Notes under the pieces: model-generated
Told to the model about the DNA's origin: nothing
Seen by the model: the letters and a program-made list of their open reading frames with translations, nothing else
Databases searched by the model: none
Program-made: the position numbers and the translations under genes
From: Cruorifilaria tuberocauda
Lineage: Eukaryota > Nematoda > Chromadorea > Rhabditida > Onchocercidae
Length of the DNA: 64,000 bases
NCBI GenBank assembly: GCA_013365365.1
Contig: JABVXU010000011.1
Location: 310,001 to 374,000, forward strand
Reading direction: 5' to 3'
Part shown: positions 58,551 through 64,000 of the stretch, in pieces
Numbering within the stretch: position 1 is the stretch's first letter
How the letters are laid out: every line of letters starts with the position of its first letter

Positions 58551-61027
58551 TTATTTCTGTTCATCGTACAGTCCTATGTTATTTTCCTTTTTTTTCATTG
58601 CCATGCTGTTTTCTTTCTGAATCTTTAGTATTGCTCCAGGATATGGCCTCAAATCTTCAATTTCAATTTTTTCTGCATCATTTCTTCGTACCATATATTC
58701 GATCCATTCTTTACGTCGAAGGCTGAAAATTTAAGAATTAAATTAATTAAAATTTTGAGAAACTTGCAAGAAAAAGTCAAGGAATGATTAATCGTACTTA
58801 TCTTTGGTAAAATACCAGAATTTTCCGAAAATTCACAACAATTTTGTTCTCTTCTTTCGAGGTACGCAAAACTCACATTTCCCGATGAACGTAAATAACA
58901 TTCTGCACGCGAATTTTCAAAGACTTACTGTTTGGTTCGCATATGTATAATCATCGAAGATACAAAAGATATCACGAAAAAAGCCAACATAGTTTTCATC
59001 CAATATTCTTCACTATTTCTGAAATTTTTTGAAATCGTTTTCAAATAAATGAAAATATCAATTCATCACTCACATTACTTTTATATGGGTTTTTTGCTCT
59101 ACGCAGTACCAGAAATCTTAAAGTAAAACTATCTAAATTATTTTAATTCGACAGCAGTATTTATTTCGGATATAAAATATGGAATACGATATAGCAGTTT
59201 AAATGTGTATATATAAACAAACAACAATAATTAATTTTTAATCAAAATGATTCCACTACAATTTTGCAATATTTGCTTTACAAAAGACCGATAATGAGCC
59301 TGGCTTTTTTGGAACCTTTGTAACAATGGAAAAAATTGCTGAAATCACTTTTAAATTACAAAAAACCAATTACTTCCCAGTCCAACGTATTTCCATTTGA
59401 TCCATATGTTGTTTCCGAAACCATTCATACCATTTTTCATTATTATATTGTGGTGTTCTTGCGTAAAACTGGAAAATTAATCAAGCCAAGATGCAGCTCA
59501 ATTTGAGAAAAATGAAATAGATATTCGTTTAGTGAGATAAAGTGCTTAAACTAATCTATAACTTTCTGACACAATTTTTTCCGAAATTTAGCTTCCATTT
59601 TAGATCTATCGAAGGATTACTTTATCATCTCTTATAAGATGCAGTGGCAAGTATCACAAGGATTTACGATAAAAACATGATTGTAACAAATTTAAAAAAT
59701 GCTTCGGAGGTAATGCGTAGATAACCTTTAAGAATCAATTCAACATATAATGATATTCATTGACAAGGAATTCGAAAATGGAAATTGAATTTCATAAAAT
59801 TTTCTTCTCCTCAATACAATATCTTCTCTCTTTTTTCACTCTTTACTCTTTATACATAATTAACAATAACTTCTATTAAATTGATCTGAATGCGGAAATC
59901 TTGAATCGATAAATTGCTGAATATGCTACGAAATTCATTTACTAAGGTCTTATAAGTGACAATAAAAAATCCGAAATATAAACCGTTGAAGTAAGACCTA
60001 CGTTTGATGAATTATATTTTTTATGGCTTTGATCAGTGGCTTCATTGTATTTCCCGTACGTCCGATGAGGATTGAATGCATTAATACGTTCTAAATCATA
60101 ATCCTGTCGCTTTTTCCTATCCTTCAGCACATCATATGCATCTTTGATTTCCAGATAAAATGTTGGATCCCTTGATTTCCTCTCAATATCTGGATGATAC
60201 TGAAAAATATATGAAGTTAAAGCTAACTTACAGAGCTTTTTTAAATCAAAAAGTGAATCTTACTACAGTGAAATTTCACCCAGTGGTTAAAAAGTAACCA
60301 CAGTTTTCTGGCGCACTGCAATAACAGTCATCCATCAGTCCATTCCGTTTAAAGAAAGAAGTGGAAATAACAACTAATGAAACCTGAGTTTTGATTTTCG
60401 TCAGATCCTAATCATGAGATTTTACTACCTTATTTTGTTAACTCTCTCGCAAGCCAATTTTTTTCAATCATGGGAAAAAAAGAAAAAAGCAAACATCAAT
60501 GGGATATCAAATTAAAACACAATTAATTTCTGACCATTAGAAATGAACCCGCGAAGTCTCAAAACAGACATAGGAATTAAGCCTTATTTTCTCTACTAAT
60601 TTCCCAATATCTCATCGACTTCTCATGATTGTTCTATTTAACGGAACTGTTAATTATGAAACGATTGCATTAAACTATTAAACGACCGCGAAAAAATAAC
60701 AGATAAATGGATATGATAAAATGAATCAACTGATTTGTTCACAACATTTAATCAATTACTTACAGTAATATATACAGCTCATTTCAAAGAAATAAATGAA
60801 ATATGACTTTAGAAAATTTAAAATATAGTTGAAATAATTACCTTTTTTGACAATTTATAAAAAGCGCTTTTAATTTCAGCAAACGAAGCATCGCGTTTCA
60901 CCCCCAAGATATCATAATAATTTTTCTCGGAGATGTTATGATGTGTGCAAAGTAAGAGATATGAAGAGTAGTAAAGCGGTCGTCGAACTGATGGCCTCAC
61001 AACACCATCAAGATGTGGCGCACACAT
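58551..61027 (-). CDS. DNAJC4-like J-domain membrane protein, copy 2
   Basis: Paralogue of the gene at 55492-57195. Five in-phase exons give 246 residues: 60842-61027, 60002-60199, 59374-59468, 58929-59018, 58551-58722. The J domain begins NYYDILGVKRDASFAEIK (36-53), has HPD in YHPDI (63-67) and EIKDAYDVLKDRKKRQDYD. One membrane segment follows (MKTMLAFFVISFVSSMIIHM, about 166-185), then a basic stretch (RTKHLRRKEWIEYMVRR). All four introns fall at the same places and phases as in copy 1 (0, 0, 2, 2), including LSKK|YHPD, although the proteins have diverged strongly. The N-terminal part MCAPHLDGVVRPSVRRPL could be a presequence; the start ATG is inferred. Function in co-chaperoning is from the family, not from this sequence. 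Confidence 0.85.
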
Positions 61028-63445
61028 TTCAAGAAAATTAATCAAAGTGTAGTTGCACTTTGAGTAGAAATAAATAGAACAATTTAACCTGTAATTAATC
61101 GTTCCAAGTAACGATGAAAAAGAAGTGATTTTACAAAATGTAAGATTTTCATGAAAAAAGAGAGGTAACGAAGGAGCTAGAAAACAAAAAAAAATTGTTA
61201 GCTGATATACATATAACGTTCTTGAGTAAAAAATTGATAAAAGCTCAGTAGACAGAATTAAAAAGAAGCAAACTGGAAAAAAAGCAAGGAGAGTCGCGGA
61301 CGACACTACATGTCGATCATTTGTAAAATAAATAATGAATTAAACTTAAAATATAGCAAAATTAATTTTTGATAAATTATCATAAAAGATATTTTTCGAT
61401 TGATCATTAATTATACATGTTTGTTATCCTCTTTTGAATTTCATAGGGAGATAAGAAATGCAAAACTTAATAATTAAGAAACAGAAGTGAACTGAGAAAA
61501 AGATGGATATCGAGTAAGAAGCGAACAGCAAACGTTAGCAAAAAATATTTAATTGTCATTACTAGAAGAAATAAATCGTGGAACAAAATATTTTTTACTA
61601 TCTCGCTTAAACATTTTCCATCGATTAATACAAACTTTCTTCTTAGGACGATTAGAGGATAAGTAAGAGGTTCATAGGAATGATTGATGTACCAAAAACA
61701 AAATCAGTTAAAAAGAAATTTAACAATTTCTCACGAATTTTGAATGTAATCCATCTGAATGTTTAATTAATCACTTATTTGACTTCGGACACATACTTGA
61801 ATAAACAAATAAACAAATAAAATGGAAAAACCGAGAGAAAAAGCAAAATTAGAATTAAATGAACAAATAAATAAAAAAAAAATAATTGAAGAATAGATAA
61901 AAAAGAAAAAAGTAAAAAAAAATTGAAAGTAAATGATCCCAAACTTGAAAATATGAACAAATAGATGAAAATTACAAAGGAATAATTCTTTATCAAAAAA
62001 CAAGCAAACAACTTAATGCAGTTAAAAAATTTGGTCACACTAAAGACATAAAAAGATGAGCAGTAAATTGATGCGGCAGTGCGACAGTAAGAAAAATTAT
62101 CATTTTCAGAAGTAAATAAAGATAACAATATCCAAATTTAACAGTATTACCCAAATGTCCTATTATAATATGTTTATTAAACACATAAAAAAAGTTGAAA
62201 TTATATATATAATATTGTTATTTTATTTATATCACACTATAGCTGTAACTGTTAAAATAGGTGATACTAAAATTGTAGCAGATAAATGGGAGAAAAGCAA
62301 CTCATTACGAAAAATTCAAATCAAATTATAAGAAACAATTTTCAAATTTCATATTCAAATATTCAACAATACCTTATCAATGGAAAGATATCGCAAGTTG
62401 AGCACATGGTAACAAATTCAAAAACCAGATTTAAAACTTCAAGATGTAAATGTTGTAGTTGCACTCTCCAACTGCGGTATTTTCGATATACATAAGTAAA
62501 TTTTTCGAAGTTCAACAGTTAGTTATCTAATAATTAAAACGTTGCATAATAATTTTTCCCCAAGAAAAACTGTAAGGAAAAAATAAAAAGAAACCATAAC
62601 TGGAATCATAAGCAATTAGTTTTCATGTGGGGATGATTTCCATCAATCAATCGCTATTTCAATAATATTGCAAACTACTTCTGCTGAAAAAGGAAAATTG
62701 TACTAAATTAAGCTGGAAGATACAAAATGATTTGAGATTTAAGCGATTTAAATAGATTCACAGAGTCTTTCTCAAAAACATGATCAAACTTTTTATTCTA
62801 ATGGACTATCATGAATTAAATCAAGATTCATCCCGATTTATATATCATATTCAAGCAAAATCTAAAACAACTGTCATGTAGTTCGTGTTGTTTAAATATG
62901 AAACAGAGAATGGAGAAAGACAAAAAAAAGAGAAAGAACAGAAAATCAACCATTTAAATGGATCCCTTCTCTTATAGATGTATAAAGATACAAAATATTT
63001 TTTTTTTAAAGTAGTGGTGATTTATATAGAAAACTGTTATCGCATCTTCTCTTTGTTTTCCAAAGGTAGAAACATATAAGGCATTTTTTTTAAATCTATA
63101 TGAATGTACAGATTATCCACTTTTCATCGAAAAACTGCTGTACTAGCTATCACTCCAATTTAATGATTTAATTTATAACATTGAGCTCCCTTTAGTACTA
63201 ATATCTGTAAACCGAATTTTAAGAACTTCAAACTGTTCCTTCTGAAATACAAAATTACATAAATGCAACATCATATAAATCTTACGACCTATTTGTCCCT
63301 TTTCAATAAATCTGAAAAACTTAACTAAATCTTATAAGTTCTCCTCTTTTATTTCGAATCCATTTTAATAAACACATCGACACTTGACCATTATTTATAT
63401 CTCTCTCGGAATTTATGTTTAACATCCAAACCATCGCCTTCCGTA
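61028..63445. other. intergenic region right of J-protein copy 2
   Basis: About 2.4 kb without a supported exon. A perfect 8-bp inverted repeat (TCAAAGTG-TAGTTG-CACTTTGA) lies at 61042-61063, just before the start codon of copy 2. A TTAATTACAG acceptor-like site near 61090 could mark trans-splicing of copy 2. Repeated AAACAAATAA units occur near 61800-61880. Hydrophobic minus-strand frames at 61767-62128 are AT noise. Confidence 0.5.
61042..61063. repeat. 8-bp inverted repeat in the leader of J-protein copy 2
   Basis: TCAAAGTG and CACTTTGA are exact complements around a 6-base loop. The hairpin would end 15 bases before the ATG at 61027 and so would lie in the 5' UTR. Confidence 0.55.
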
Positions 63446-64000
63446 TCATATATTTTTTTCTCGTCCTGCTATATCAGATTTCTCGTTCTTGATAAATTCT
63501 AGATACCTGCAAAAAGAAGGTACAACACACATAACTCAGTTTAAAACTCACAAATCATTCGAAAGTATAGATAAAAATTTGACCGGTTACGATCTTAAAT
63601 TCCCTCTGGTGAAGATAACCAGATTTTCTACAATATAAGTGCCTCAGCCGATTACTGAAGAGCAGTCACATGATAATTTTCACTTCGTAGACAATTGTCA
63701 AGATTATCACTATTGTAAACGAAAAGCTACCATTTATCAAAAATTAATACTGCAGATAATTGATAAGCTCTCCTTAATTTTCAATTGGTTATTATTTATA
63801 TTTCACAGCGCTGACAAGTTTAATTAGTTTAATTTTTCCTTTTATTAAATCCAGAAAACACTACCAGACATACAACTTTTGTAGTATTAAAATGACTATT
63901 AAACCACCGGCGGTGAAATACATCAGCCAGTTATCCGAATTATCCGCTAATCGCACATAAAAATCACGGCTGACGAACTCTCGAGCTGACATACCAAAAT
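63446..64000 (-). CDS. 3' end of a small membrane protein, possible third J-protein copy (partial)
   Basis: Two exons are visible: 63865-64000, which runs off the right edge, and 63446-63506, which ends in TGA. They join in phase (TG|G, phase 2) through TTTTTGCAG. The visible 64 residues contain SAREFVSRDFYVRLADNSDN, one membrane segment (LMYFTAGGLIVILILQ) and a short charged tail (YLEFIKNEKSDIAGREKNI). The order, one membrane segment followed soon by a phase-2 intron and a charged tail, is the same as in the two J-protein genes next to it, and the strand is the same. No J domain is in the window, so membership is inference. Confidence 0.6.

Noticed and set aside
58810..58900. Possible extra exon between exons 4 and 5 of J-protein copy 2
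   Set aside because: Direct joining of 58929 to 58722 keeps the frame (CA|C gives RTKHLRRKEW), whereas including this stretch leads to a stop.
61767..62128. Phe/Ile/Leu-rich minus-strand frames resembling membrane proteins
   Set aside because: They arise from A-rich low-complexity DNA on the plus strand and have no start or splice context.

Overview
The window looks like nuclear DNA of a parasitic nematode, most probably a filarial or related spirurid worm. It is strongly AT-rich, and its genes are cut into many small exons by introns of roughly 100-800 bases. Acceptors are of the nematode type (TTTTCAG or TTTTTAG). The closest protein relatives recalled for the recognised genes are animal and nematode families. 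The genus cannot be fixed from the sequence alone, and there are no prokaryotic features.

Five complete multi-exon genes and one partial gene can be read, all on the minus strand. From left to right they are: ints-5, Integrator complex subunit 5 (26 exons, 1071 residues, 6534-16790); pygl-1, glycogen phosphorylase (20 exons, 852 residues, 18054-25166); a TRPV cation channel of the OSM-9/OCR group (19 exons, 869 residues, 38973-46660); uba-2, catalytic subunit of the SUMO E1 (13 exons, 592 residues, 50221-54407); two tandem DNAJC4-like J-domain membrane proteins (5 exons each, 266 and 246 residues, 55492-57195 and 58551-61027); and the 3' end of a further small membrane protein (63446 to the right edge) that may be a third member of the same tandem family. 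The exon chains were built by hand: each exon was translated, its splice phase checked against its neighbours, and the product compared with remembered family sequence.

The left 6.5 kb holds no recognised gene, only one plausible unknown terminal exon and a possible mariner relic. The 13.8 kb between pygl-1 and the TRPV gene is the largest gap. It carries two plus-strand coding-like exons of an unknown single-pass membrane protein, GT microsatellites and an unusual GC-rich island.

The genes share no pathway (transcript processing, glycogen breakdown, sensory cation entry, SUMO activation, chaperone co-factors). Spacing of 1-2.4 kb or more argues against tight operons, although some starts have a splice-acceptor-like TTTCAG just upstream that fits spliced-leader addition. 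The points most worth a second look are a 24-bp intronic hairpin in pygl-1 that resembles a microRNA precursor, an apparent GT-TG intron in pygl-1, two GC-AG introns, the J-protein tandem cluster and the GC-rich island.
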